IMG/VR virus record: IMGVR_UViG_3300031539_000310
Span: 1-24,130 of that record
Length of the DNA stretch: 24,130 nucleotides
Direction: 5' to 3' (one strand)
Origin: a virus
How positions within the stretch are numbered: position 1 is the stretch's first letter; every line of letters starts with the position of its first letter. The position numbers were made by a program, and so were the translations under genes. Positions 7,014-13,034 of this stretch are shown here, piece by piece. Under the pieces are notes generated by a model. That model worked only from the letters and a program-made list of their open reading frames with translations, was not told where the DNA came from and did no database searches.

Positions 7014-7629
7014 GTGCTACTCTCCACACCTGATCGGGTGTCATGTTTGCGAAATCAAGGGTGAGCTTATGCTCGACTTCGCGACGCTGCTTGATCATGC
7101 CCGTCGCGTCGGCGCCGAGTCTCAGCATCTGAGCGCGATTGGCGATCTCGGCTCGGCGGGTGACGTTGCCCTTGCCGTCCGTGCTGATTTGCACCTTCTG
7201 GAGAGCTGCGGTATTCACGCCCTCATTGCGCAACTGGTCAAGTGACTTCTCGCCATTGAAGAACGGCTCAAGATCGGCCATGTCGGGTGCGTTGGTCTGT
7301 TCGAGTATCTTCTCGACGATGAAGTCAGGGGAGAGGCCGGCAGAGTGCTTGATCTCTTGGATAGCCGCTTCGATGGACGCCGTGTGGCGCAGATGATAAG
7401 CAGCTTGTCCGGGGTACTTACCCATCTTATAGCCAGCGGCTTTGTAACAGGCTGTGGTAACGCCGCGATGGGGGCCACGGCAGTAGTGAAGGACAAATTG
7501 CTGCTGCTTGTCGCGGAGTGCCCAGAACAAGGGGTATGACTTGCGTTCTTTGAGTTCTGGGAGGATAGCGGGCGTGAGAGTGAGCTGCCCCTCGGTGCTT
7601 TTCGACTTGTCCTTGACGGCTGCTGTCAC
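6853..7629 (-). CDS. terS: Small terminase subunit
   Basis: 258 residues. Residues 38-95 hold a helix-turn-helix of the Terminase_2 kind: a helix LRDKQQQFVLHYC, then GVTTACYKAAGYK and QAAYHLRHTASIEAAIQEI. This part binds phage DNA and brings it to the large subunit. A coiled central region and 'RAEIANRAQMLRLGADA' (about 160-176) follow, as usual. The start is GTG at 7629, about 8 bases after a GGAG and 45 bases after the predicted transcription start. The last 53 residues are read from DNA that also codes, in another frame, for the large subunit. They look unlike a terminase and may be an extension created by loss of an earlier stop. Confidence 0.85.
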   Translation of the reverse strand: MTAAVKDKSKSTEGQLTLTPAILPELKERKSYPLFWALRDKQQQFVLHYCRGPHRGVTTACYKAAGYKMGKYPGQAAYHLRHTASIEAAIQEIKHSAGLSPDFIVEKILEQTNAPDMADLEPFFNGEKSLDQLRNEGVNTAALQKVQISTDGKGNVTRRAEIANRAQMLRLGADATGMIKQRREVEHKLTLDFANMTPDQVWRVAHAARPVAAIEAPRDAEFTVDGDDRRGIAEPVGLPDRAGVDRVAVAGAVGACKE

Positions 7630-7643
7630 CTGTCTGCTCCAGT

Positions 7644-7656
7644 GGACATCATGTCC
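7644..7656. promoter_or_regulatory. 13-base palindrome in the small-terminase leader
   Basis: GGACAT-C-ATGTCC is a perfect palindrome around a single central base. It lies between the predicted transcription start and the GTG of the small terminase gene. A repressor site or a short RNA hairpin are both possible. Confidence 0.4.
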
Positions 7657-7680
7657 GCTAAACCATGCGCTTCTACAAGC

Positions 7681-7708
7681 AGTATACCACGAAAAGAGCG
7701 GATGTCAA
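7681..7708 (-). promoter_or_regulatory. Strong sigma-70-like promoter of the left arm
   Basis: On the minus strand TTGACA (7708-7703), a 16-base spacer, and TATACT (7686-7681). The match to the bacterial consensus is 6/6 and 5/6. The predicted start near 7674 gives a leader of about 45 bases to the small terminase GTG. This is the clearest promoter in the window and would drive the packaging and head genes. Confidence 0.85.
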
Positions 7709-7749
7709 GTAAAATCCCCATGCGCAGGGGAAAAATGATGAGAATTATG

Positions 7750-7866
7750 GACATGGGGGGCTGGGGGGAGAGGGGAACGGGCATGAGGACGTGGTGATAG
7801 GTGGACATGAGCGTTGCGGGAACCCCCTCTTCCCTTTCCCATACCCTATCCTATTACCCCCATGTC
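7750..7866. repeat. 10-bp inverted repeat GACATGGGGG / CCCCCATGTC
   Basis: Perfect arms at 7750-7759 and 7857-7866, 97 bases apart. The left arm is part of a G-quadruplex motif. The repeat brackets C- and G-rich tracts at the start of the gene-free region between the two arms. Confidence 0.55.
7755..7781 (+). other. G-quadruplex motif, plus strand
   Basis: Four guanine runs of 6, 6, 4 and 3 with short loops (CT, AGA, AAC). It fits the standard quadruplex pattern. It faces a second motif on the other strand at 7896-7932. Confidence 0.5.
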
Positions 7867-7895
7867 AGAATGGAACTGATTGGGGGAGGAAAAGA

Positions 7896-7932
7896 CCCCC
7901 CCGTTACCCCCTTACCCCCTACACACCCCCCC
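7896..7932 (-). other. G-quadruplex motif, minus strand
   Basis: On the minus strand four guanine runs of 7, 5, 5 and 7 with loops TGTGTA, TAA and TAAC. This is a very strong quadruplex motif in a region without genes. Confidence 0.6.
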
Positions 7933-8087
7933 AACTACGTTGGACCTCACTTGTCGAGAGGAATTGAACCACAGTGGACGGCGCTGCGGGCGGAAGTGAG
8001 TACTTCTGGCTCGCTTCCGGCTTGGTTCTCGCTCTCAACTCACACGTCGAGTCGAAATGAACCACAGCGCCGGACGCGCCGGACATG

Positions 8088-8149
8088 GAGAGCGGCGTTT
8101 TCGGCCTGTTTCTCGCCCGTCGACCAGCAGATCGTCGAAAACCGCTCTC
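8088..8149. repeat. Long hairpin in the control region
   Basis: GAGAGCGG (8088-8095) pairs with CCGCTCTC (8142-8149), and TTTTCG (8098-8103) with CGAAAA (8136-8141). This gives 14 pairs with a two-base bulge and a 32-base loop. It is the longest hairpin of the gene-free region. No gene overlaps it. A single-strand origin, a small RNA or a protein-binding cruciform are all possible. Confidence 0.5.
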
Positions 8150-8188
8150 TCGCCCCACTTCCCTTGCTCAACTCTCTCATTATGCCCG

Positions 8189-8217
8189 TTGACAAGTGAT
8201 GCACGGACAATTAGACA
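8189..8217 (+). promoter_or_regulatory. Weak promoter candidate
   Basis: TTGACA at 8189-8194 is perfect. After 17 bases follows TAGACA, a poor -10. The word GACAAGTGA overlapping the -35 also occurs at 8903-8911 and inverted at 7947-7955, so it may be a protein site rather than a promoter. Confidence 0.3.
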
Positions 8218-8343
8218 AGAGCGAAAAGGAGCACGGAAGTCGAAAAATCATAAAATCGCGGGAGAAGACTAGCTAGAGCGCACAGCAGGCGAATAGGGAA
8301 CCGCGACGGCCCGCGCGCGCGTGCGTTCAAGTGCCAACAAAAC

Positions 8344-8367
8344 CGCGTATAACGTACTTTATACGCG
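8344..8367. repeat. 24-base palindrome CGCGTATA-N8-TATACGCG
   Basis: Perfect 8-bp arms separated by 8 bases. The half-site word GCGTATAACG recurs at 8442-8451. The right half extended, TTATACGCGAT(T/G)ATCTG, recurs at 8748-8764 with 16 of 17 bases equal. Such spaced copies fit replication iterons or repressor operators. Confidence 0.6.
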
Positions 8368-8764
8368 ATTATCTGCCTGCCTAGCACGCTAATAGTGGCT
8401 TGATCTGGTGCTGATAACTACTACTATCGACGCGAATAACTGCGTATAACGGACATGCTGACAGGCGAGCACGCTCCACTGCTGGCAAGAGAGCACGATG
8501 TTAGCACGCGAGCATAGAGAGACAAGTCGTCCTTTTCTGACTGCGACGTCAGTAATGACGCTGCTATCAGTGATGACTACTGGGTCACTGATGACTCTGG
8601 CGTCAAATGTGACTACTGGGTCACAATGGGACGAAGTGTCTCGTTATGGGGCTGGGATTAGCGGGGTAACAAGCTACAAAGAGCACTGTAGCAAGTGAGC
8701 ATGATGATAGGCGATCATTATTAAGAAGCGTTCCTGATAAGCGCCTGTTATACGCGATGATCTG
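8359..8764 (+). repeat. Iteron-like short repeats
   Basis: The 17-mer TTATACGCGAT(T/G)ATCTG lies at 8359-8375 and 8748-8764. The hexamer AGCACG lies at 8383, 8468, 8492 and 8503. The octamer GATAGGCG lies at 8706 and 8764, with another copy outside this span at 9082. All are in gene-free DNA. The mixture looks like a replication or control region. No initiator gene is identified in the window. Confidence 0.5.
8566..8624. promoter_or_regulatory. Cluster of TGAC/GTCA palindromes (operator-like)
   Basis: ATCAGTGA (8566-8573) and TCACTGAT (8585-8592) are perfect inverted arms. The 15-mer TGACTACTGGGTCAC occurs at 8574-8588 and again 36 bases on at 8610-8624, and contains GTGAC/GTCAC arms. Close spacing and symmetry suggest sites for a dimeric DNA-binding protein. 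Confidence 0.5.
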
Positions 8765-8787
8765 ATAGGCGCGAAAATAAATCTTTG

Positions 8788-8796
8788 TGCTATAAG
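8788..8796 (+). promoter_or_regulatory. Possible extended -10 promoter for the right arm
   Basis: TGCTATAAG carries the TGn extension and a -10 with five of six consensus bases. No good -35 lies upstream. It is the best plus-strand candidate before the first right-arm gene, but it is weak. Confidence 0.3.
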
Positions 8797-8917
8797 TCTA
8801 ATGGACACGCCACTATTGTCGATTTACGCTCTTTTTTCTACTCGATTGGCACGCTTTTCTTACTATAAGGTGATAGACGACGATGATAAACCGATGATCT
8901 TTGACAAGTGAATGTCC

Positions 8918-9076
8918 GAGCTTGCCCGACGCGCGTGAGAACCGCAAGGGCAAGGCAGTCAGGCGCTGGTTTTACTCCAGCACTGCGGCGGATAGAGATA
9001 CGATGATGGTGCCGTACCGGTCTGACTGTGTTCGACTCACAGTACGGCAGCCAGCAAGCTCGACGCTGTGTCGGGC
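8918..9076 (+). ncRNA. Structured leader RNA candidate with tRNA acceptor/T-arm mimic
   Basis: Segment 8918-8930 has three perfect pairing partners: 8921-8927 with 8948-8954 (CUUGCCC/GGGCAAG), 8918-8925 with 9054-9061 (GAGCUUGC/GCAAGCUC), and 8924-8930 with 9070-9076 (GCCCGAC/GUCGGGC). These exclude one another or form a pseudoknot. Inside lie a hairpin with a 5-bp stem and 7-base loop (8965-8981, extended by GCAGU/ACUGC) and, at 9010-9053, UGCCGUA/UACGGCA plus CUGUG-UUCGACU-CACAG followed by GCCA. This is exactly the 7+5 geometry, T-loop and CCA end of a tRNA, without D or anticodon arms. It ends 36 bases before the first right-arm start codon. Confidence 0.55.
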
Positions 9077-9112
9077 AGGACGATAGGCGCAACAGGATAA
9101 AGGGAAAAGACG

Positions 9113-9604
9113 ATGGTAGCTATTGAGTACAACGGCAAGACGGTAGAATGCGAAACGGCAGAAGACGCGCAGAAGGAACTGAAGAAGTTTCAGCGCGAGG
9201 AAAAGAAGGCAAGCGAAAAGCATCAAGCGCTATCTGACATGGCCTTGCTTAGGGCAAGGGCCGCGTACAGCAAAGTGGTCGACTATCTGTGCGACGAACA
9301 CAAGGTACTTGACATTTACGGCAGCGCGGCATTCTCTCACTTGGGGCTTGTGCGCGTCGTTAGCGCCGATTGGCAGGCAGTGCGAATTGACACGGAGGCG
9401 GGAAGCGCCGAGTACGAATTCAACAAGCCGACGTTTCGCGCAATCATGTTCAACGGCGGCGGATTCACACTGGCGCTGCACGTGCAAGAAGAAGGCTATC
9501 CGGCAAGATGGGTAGCGGTTGGCGTTGCGGAAACGGTTGTGGCTGCGGTGGCGCTTCCCGGCCGCATTGCCGAGATGATTCCCGCAGAGCGCAAGACGAT
9601 TTAA
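9113..9604 (+). CDS. Unrecognised first gene of the right arm
   Basis: 163 residues, ATG at 9113 after AAAGGGAAAAG. Residues 1-45 are highly charged (EDAQKELKKFQREEKKASEK) and probably helical. The rest looks folded, with strands such as YEFNKPTFRAIMF and GGGFTLALHVQEEG. The C-terminus has a hydrophobic Val/Ala stretch (VAVGVAETVVAAVALPG) that is too short and polar to be clearly a membrane segment. I recognise no family. It stands directly behind the structured leader at 8918-9076 and is therefore the gene most likely controlled by it. Confidence 0.7.
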   Translation: MVAIEYNGKTVECETAEDAQKELKKFQREEKKASEKHQALSDMALLRARAAYSKVVDYLCDEHKVLDIYGSAAFSHLGLVRVVSADWQAVRIDTEAGSAEYEFNKPTFRAIMFNGGGFTLALHVQEEGYPARWVAVGVAETVVAAVALPGRIAEMIPAERKTI

Positions 9605-9665
9605 TCGAACACTGGCATTCCACGGGTTGGCGGTTCACCCGGAAAACCGCAAGAGGAAAAGAGTT

Positions 9666-10091
9666 ATGGACTGGAACACATGGATTCACGCTAACTTGAG
9701 CAAGATCAAAGGCATAGACCGAATCAAACAGGCACCTTACGAAAAGGTGCGATTCGGTATGAGACAGTTCGAGTTTCACTTCCTGATCTACCCGGAGCTT
9801 GGTGGATTTGGGAAGTTCGTAGTCTACGCGTACAACGTAGCAGAAGCACGGGCATTCCTCGCGCGCGATGCTGATTTTGCGGCTTGGTGTGCTCAAACAG
9901 ATGGCGCTGGCGTAAAGGGCATGCCCGCAGGCCCCATCAGCGACAACCTGGCAGCGATCCCCGCCCCGGCCATATCGGGCAATCTGCTCGACGTGCTCAC
10001 GCACGATCAGGCCATTGCTCCGGGGCGCGCGCAGATGCGGGCAACCCTGATGGCATTGTTGGCGGCCCCGCATTCGCCGATCGTCCTGTAG
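9666..10091 (+). CDS. Unrecognised protein
   Basis: 141 residues from the ATG at 9666, chosen because AGAGGAAAAG precedes it. An upstream in-frame TTG at 9627 has no ribosome site. The N-terminus (MDWNTWIHANLSKIKG) is followed by a region alternating aromatic and basic residues (FEFHFLIYPELGGFGKFVVYAYNVAEARAF has strand-turn-helix character). The C-terminal third is rich in Ala and Pro. No known family is evident. It is 61 bases after the previous gene and followed by a perfect 10-bp hairpin at 10100-10129. Confidence 0.65.
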   Translation: MDWNTWIHANLSKIKGIDRIKQAPYEKVRFGMRQFEFHFLIYPELGGFGKFVVYAYNVAEARAFLARDADFAAWCAQTDGAGVKGMPAGPISDNLAAIPAPAISGNLLDVLTHDQAIAPGRAQMRATLMALLAAPHSPIVL

Positions 10092-10099
10092 TGAACCCA

Positions 10100-10129
10100 A
10101 GCCGCGCGGAACTGAACCGCCGCGCGGCT
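10100..10129 (+). terminator. Intergenic GC-rich hairpin
   Basis: AGCCGCGCGG / CCGCGCGGCT, perfect 10-bp arms with a 10-base loop. No U-run follows. It is the first of a series of hairpins between right-arm genes, and is more likely an RNA-stability or processing element than a true terminator. Confidence 0.5.
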
Positions 10130-10132
10130 ATT

Positions 10133-10403
10133 AGCGTAGTGTGTTGGATTGTGAGAGTGGCAGAAACATGGAGAATAGGCTATGAAATGCTCTAAATGCG
10201 GCAACGAATATCGTAAATGCGCGCGATGTGGCAAGTCATACTGTGCGCGCTGCTGGACATCCGCGATATGCCCGTCCTGCCACAACGACGACGTGGCTGA
10301 GGTTCAGGCCGATAGAGAGATGCGGCCGTACTGACTTCCCGCCCGCGTTCACGGTGAAAGCCCGTGCCGGGCGCACAGCGTAGTGTGTTGAATTGTGAGA
10401 GTG
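10133..10403 (+). repeat. 27-base direct repeat upstream of two zinc-ribbon genes
   Basis: Copies at 10133-10159 and 10377-10403 match in 26 of 27 bases. They begin AGCGTAGTGTGTTG and end ATTGTGAGAGTG. Each lies 22-23 bases before a small zinc-ribbon gene (10182, 10426). It could be an early phage promoter or an RNA site. No good -35/-10 pair is seen. Confidence 0.6.
10182..10334 (+). CDS. 50-residue protein with four CxxC pairs
   Basis: ATG at 10182, TGA at 10332. The cysteines form CSKC (3-6), CARC (13-16), CARC (21-24) and CPSC (30-33), enough for two zinc sites in a compact ribbon or treble-clef fold. The acidic tail (DDVAEVQADREM) is unstructured. A GGAG lies upstream within the usual distance. 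Such tiny zinc proteins in phage early regions often bind host RNA polymerase, nucleases or nucleic acid, but nothing here identifies the partner. It lies between the two copies of the 27-base repeat. Confidence 0.7.
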   Translation: MKCSKCGNEYRKCARCGKSYCARCWTSAICPSCHNDDVAEVQADREMRPY

Positions 10404-10425
10404 CATAGGACAAGGAGAAAAGACA

Positions 10426-10764
10426 ATGCCAGCTATCACAAAATGCCCGGTGTGCGGATTTGAGGGAAACCACGGCTTTGTCGGCGTGGTCGGTGGATTG
10501 CACTTCTATCACACGATCGACCCGAATGCCATGCAGTGCATGGCTAATAGCTGTGGGTTTTATCTAGGCGCAAGCCCGGCGCGGAAAACCTACAGGACGG
10601 CGTTGGAGTTGTTCGCGGCAGAAGTCGAACCAGTGAGCGCGCGCAGCGCCCGGCAATCCGACAGGGTATGGGCGCAGGCATGGAGAGCAAGGTTGACCGG
10701 GCATGAGCGCAAGGCGAAGCGGTTGTTCGCGCAGTGGACTGAACTGCACATGGCAAGGAAATGA
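10426..10764 (+). CDS. Zinc-ribbon protein, Lar-like N-terminus
   Basis: 112 residues, ATG after AAGGAGAAAAG. The N-terminus has C7-x2-C10 and C38-x4-C43, with a restriction-alleviation (Lar)-like look: ITKCPVCGFEG, a pair of histidines (H26, H29) and 'MANSCGFYLG'. The second half is basic and helical. The resemblance to Lar is weak, and the second pair has an unusual spacing. A general nucleic-acid-binding zinc protein is the safer reading. Confidence 0.65.
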   Translation: MPAITKCPVCGFEGNHGFVGVVGGLHFYHTIDPNAMQCMANSCGFYLGASPARKTYRTALELFAAEVEPVSARSARQSDRVWAQAWRARLTGHERKAKRLFAQWTELHMARK

Positions 10765-10778
10765 TCTTCTACGGCAAG

Positions 10779-10798
10779 GGCGCGCGGCAACGCGCGCC
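10779..10798 (+). other. Intergenic hairpin A with GCAA tetraloop
   Basis: GGCGCGCG-GCAA-CGCGCGCC, 8 perfect pairs closed by a GNRA tetraloop. It follows the word CTACGGCAAGGGCGC (10769-10783), which recurs before hairpin B. Compared with B, stem pair 6 is G-C instead of C-G, a compensatory change. Confidence 0.6.
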
Positions 10799-10819
10799 GA
10801 GGAAACAAGGAAAAAGACA

Positions 10820-11131
10820 ATGGCGAAGAAAATTGTTGAAGTCACCGAACCGGCGTTGACGCTGAACATGGAAAATCAGACAGTGCGGGTGTATGTGCTG
10901 AACACCGAGAACCATCGATGCAAGAAGGCAACGCGCCATGAGGAGTATTGGTACGGCCCGTCGATTATCACCGTTACCCACAGCAGCATCGGCTCGACAA
11001 CGGAAATCGAGGAATGGCCGGACGCGCCGAGTCTATGGCCGTGGTTGCAGGCATTGGCGCAAATCGGAGCATGGGCGTTGCCGCAAGCTCCCGATGAACT
11101 GAAAACCTACTGGAAGAAATCACAAGACTGA
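10820..11131 (+). CDS. Unrecognised protein
   Basis: 103 residues from the ATG at 10820, which follows AAGGAAAAAGACA. The frame is open further upstream, but that part overlaps the previous gene and the hairpin, so it is left out. Composition is mixed: a strand-rich N-terminal half (KIVEVTEPALTLNMEN, VRVYVLNTENH) and a Trp-rich C-terminal half with SLWPWLQALAQIG. No family recognised. Confidence 0.65.
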   Translation: MAKKIVEVTEPALTLNMENQTVRVYVLNTENHRCKKATRHEEYWYGPSIITVTHSSIGSTTEIEEWPDAPSLWPWLQALAQIGAWALPQAPDELKTYWKKSQD

Positions 11132-11145
11132 TCGACTACGGCAAG

Positions 11146-11169
11146 GGCGCCCGGCGGGTGTCGGGCGCC
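11146..11169 (+). other. Intergenic hairpin B, covarying with hairpin A
   Basis: GGCGCCCG-N8-CGGGCGCC, 8 perfect pairs, preceded by CTACGGCAAGGGCGC at 11136-11150. It sits 28 bases before the clamp-loader-like gene. The loop differs from that of hairpin A but the stem is kept. Confidence 0.6.
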
Positions 11170-11197
11170 GAGTGAAACAAGCGAAAGGGAAAAGACG

Positions 11198-11851
11198 ATG
11201 AAAACACTGGCAGAGCAATATCGCCCGCGCGTATGGGGCGAAGTGATCGGGCAACAAGACGCCATAGCGCTAATCGAATCGCTGCGCCCGCGCGGGTTAG
11301 GCGGCCGCGCGTGGTGGATCAGCGGAAAATCGGGGCAAGGGAAAACGACTATCGCCTATCTGTTAGCGCGTGAGATTGCCGACCCGCTCTGCATCACCGA
11401 GCTTACCGGCGATCAGCTCTCGGTAGACCGCTTGACGGAGATCAACCGCAGCCTGCGGCTTTATGGCGGGCTATGGGGCAACGGCCGGAGCGGGAAAGCA
11501 TATCTGGTCAACGAAGCGCACGGAATCTCTAAGCGTGTTGTGCGGATGCTTCTGGACGTGCTTGAGCACCTGCCCAATCATGTCATGTTCATCTTCACGA
11601 CCACGAGCCTCGGCCAATTGTCCATGTTCGAGGACAACATTGACGCAGCCCCGCTCTTGAGTAGATGCACAAAAATCCAGCTTGCGCAGCGCGACCTTGC
11701 CCGGCCATTCGCCGAGCGCGCGCGGGAAATAGCAACGAAAGAAGGCTTGAACGGCAAGCCTCTTGAGGCGTACGTGGCGCTGGTCAACCGGCACAAGGGT
11801 AACATGCGGGAAGTGCTGAGCAGAATCGAAGCACGGGAGATGATGGCATGA
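11198..11851 (+). CDS. Clamp-loader-like AAA+ ATPase
   Basis: 217 residues, ATG after AAAGGGAAAAG. It shows the layout of DnaX/RFC-type sliding-clamp loaders, which open the clamp and place it on primed DNA. YRPRVWGEVIGQ (8-19) is the family N-terminal signature, Walker A is GKSGQGKTT (43-51), sensor 1 is FTTTS (133-137), and the arginine-finger motif SRC is at 155-157. Walker B reads YLVNEAH (102-108), with Asn in place of the usual Asp. The protein stops after the small helical domain and lacks the collar domain. No clamp or polymerase gene lies nearby. The next gene overlaps the stop by ATGA. Confidence 0.82.
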   Translation: MKTLAEQYRPRVWGEVIGQQDAIALIESLRPRGLGGRAWWISGKSGQGKTTIAYLLAREIADPLCITELTGDQLSVDRLTEINRSLRLYGGLWGNGRSGKAYLVNEAHGISKRVVRMLLDVLEHLPNHVMFIFTTTSLGQLSMFEDNIDAAPLLSRCTKIQLAQRDLARPFAERAREIATKEGLNGKPLEAYVALVNRHKGNMREVLSRIEAREMMA

Positions 11852-12045
11852 TGAACCACGAATTAGCTGAGGCCCATGCCGACCGATGCGAGGCGGCATG
11901 CGATCTTTGCCGATGGTGTAGTACACACCCGGACGAGGTGACGAACGAGGACGTTACCCGGCTGAATGCGGAGGCCGACGAACTGGACATGGATTGTGTT
12001 GGTTGCCCGATTGCGATTGAAATTGAAAGTGAGGTTAGAGAATGA
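11848..12045 (+). CDS. Small cysteine-rich protein
   Basis: 65 residues, start overlapping the clamp-loader stop (ATGA), or the second ATG at 11851. Cysteines at 14, 18, 21, 24, 50 and 53 form CxxC pairs that could hold one or two metal ions. The rest is acidic (about a quarter Asp/Glu). No family recognised. Translational coupling suggests it is made together with the ATPase. Confidence 0.65.
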   Translation: MMNHELAEAHADRCEAACDLCRWCSTHPDEVTNEDVTRLNAEADELDMDCVGCPIAIEIESEVRE

Positions 12046-12308
12046 CGCAACTTTACTGGACAGTTCAAACGGCGAACGCGATCATCGGGCGCCCGCGCCA
12101 TAGCTATGCGGCGGCGCTCAAGGCGGCGCAGGCGCACAACGCCGAGCACGGGGTAACGACCTGGGTGTTTCGCTCCGATCAGGACGCGCACCTGGCCGTG
12201 ATACTCGGCCCCGACGAGGCGAGGGCAATACTGGCCGACTGTAGAATCACGGCGGAACAGATGGCCGTGGTCAAAATGATGAGAGCAATTGAAAACAAGG
12301 GCAAGTGA
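12042..12308 (+). CDS. Unrecognised small protein
   Basis: 88 residues, ATGA overlap with the gene before. It contains an Ala-rich helix (SYAAALKAAQAHNAEHG), then strands (TTWVFRSDQDAHLAVIL) and a final helix. The order resembles a small alpha/beta domain. No family recognised. Confidence 0.6.
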   Translation: MTQLYWTVQTANAIIGRPRHSYAAALKAAQAHNAEHGVTTWVFRSDQDAHLAVILGPDEARAILADCRITAEQMAVVKMMRAIENKGK

Positions 12309-12343
12309 CTGAAACCGCCCGCGGGGGCAAAAGGGGATTTGAG

Positions 12344-12598
12344 ATGAAACACGGAATGAAACTGACAACGGCTGCGAAACTCGGATTTGCGATAGGCGAC
12401 CGGGTCTACAGCGAGCGGGTGCAGATTATGCACGATTTACCGAGGATTGGCCACATGACGACACACACGCTGAGGGTAACGGGAACCGTGGTGGCCGCCC
12501 GTGACGGCGGATTGTGCGTGAAACCCGATGCTGAGTTTCCGTTCCTGATGGGCGCGGACGGGCATTGCGCACTGAACGCGGGATGGCGCAAAGAGTGA
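12344..12598 (+). CDS. Unrecognised small protein, beta-rich
   Basis: 84 residues from the ATG at 12344, which has AAAGGGGAT upstream. The frame is also open from a GTG at 12305, but that would run through an intergenic hairpin. Contains GFAIGDRVYSERVQ and alternating hydrophobic strands (THTLRVTGTVVAARDGG), suggesting a small beta barrel or SH3/KOW-like fold. This is inference only. Confidence 0.6.
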   Translation: MKHGMKLTTAAKLGFAIGDRVYSERVQIMHDLPRIGHMTTHTLRVTGTVVAARDGGLCVKPDAEFPFLMGADGHCALNAGWRKE

Positions 12599-12608
12599 CC
12601 GCCCCCAC

Positions 12609-12639
12609 GACCGCCCTTGCTGATAGCACGGCGAGGGCG
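12609..12639 (+). other. Intergenic hairpin
   Basis: The arms CGCCCTTGC and GCGAGGGCG pair over nine positions with one wobble. It lies in the 103-base gap before the next gene, which otherwise holds only a ribosome site. Confidence 0.4.
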
Positions 12640-12701
12640 AGCGTGGCAGCGGGCAACGTGCCTGCACGAAACAAAGGCAATGAAATGAAAGGGGAAAGCC
12701 G

Positions 12702-12935
12702 ATGGAATCGAAAGAACTGATGGCGCTGGAACACGGGCTTGACAACGCGGCTGTGGCCCTGAACCGTTGGCATGAAGACCTGATGACCGCCCTACAAATT
12801 GAGGGCGAGTTCCCTGCGCGGCTGATCGAAGAGGTCAATGCCGTACATGACGCGGAACGCGAGCTGAGGACGTGTCTGGGCGCTGCGGCGAGTGAGGCTC
12901 ACACGCAGTATGCCAATGCGATCTACAAGCACTGA
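12702..12935 (+). CDS. Unrecognised helical protein
   Basis: 77 residues, ATG after AAAGGGGAAAG. Predicted almost wholly helical (ELMALEHGLDNAAVALNRWH, ARLIEEVNAVHDAERELRT). One cysteine. No family recognised. The gap to the next gene holds the 22-bp tandem repeat. Confidence 0.6.
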   Translation: MESKELMALEHGLDNAAVALNRWHEDLMTALQIEGEFPARLIEEVNAVHDAERELRTCLGAAASEAHTQYANAIYKH

Positions 12936-12950
12936 CACCGCAACCGCCTG

Positions 12951-13001
12951 CGCCCGGCAGGCAAACGACCCGCGCCCGGCAGGCAAACGACCCGCGCCCG
13001 G
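12951..13001 (+). repeat. 22-bp tandem direct repeat
   Basis: The unit starts CGCCCGGCAGGCAAACGACC and is present twice exactly (12951-12972, 12973-12994), followed by a 7-base partial copy (12995-13001). It lies in a gap between genes. The duplication looks recent. Confidence 0.8.
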
Positions 13002-13034
13002 GACAGAGACGCGCGGGGGAAAAGGGGATGAGAC

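Noticed and set aside
7801-8199. Frame of 132 residues in the control region
   Set aside because: GTG start without ribosome site, low-complexity Pro/Ser/Thr content, and it runs across a G-quadruplex motif, a hairpin and repeats.
8498-8698. 66-residue frame over the palindrome cluster
   Set aside because: No ribosome site. The peptide mirrors the repeated TGAC words (VMTLLSVMTTGSLMT), as expected from repeats read in frame.
8344-8764. CRISPR array
   Set aside because: Repeats are few, short and irregularly spaced, with no unique equal-length spacers.
9010-9053. A complete tRNA gene
   Set aside because: Acceptor and T arm are perfect, but only 9 bases lie where D and anticodon arms are needed. 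No upstream segment pairs with the 3' acceptor strand in a normal layout.
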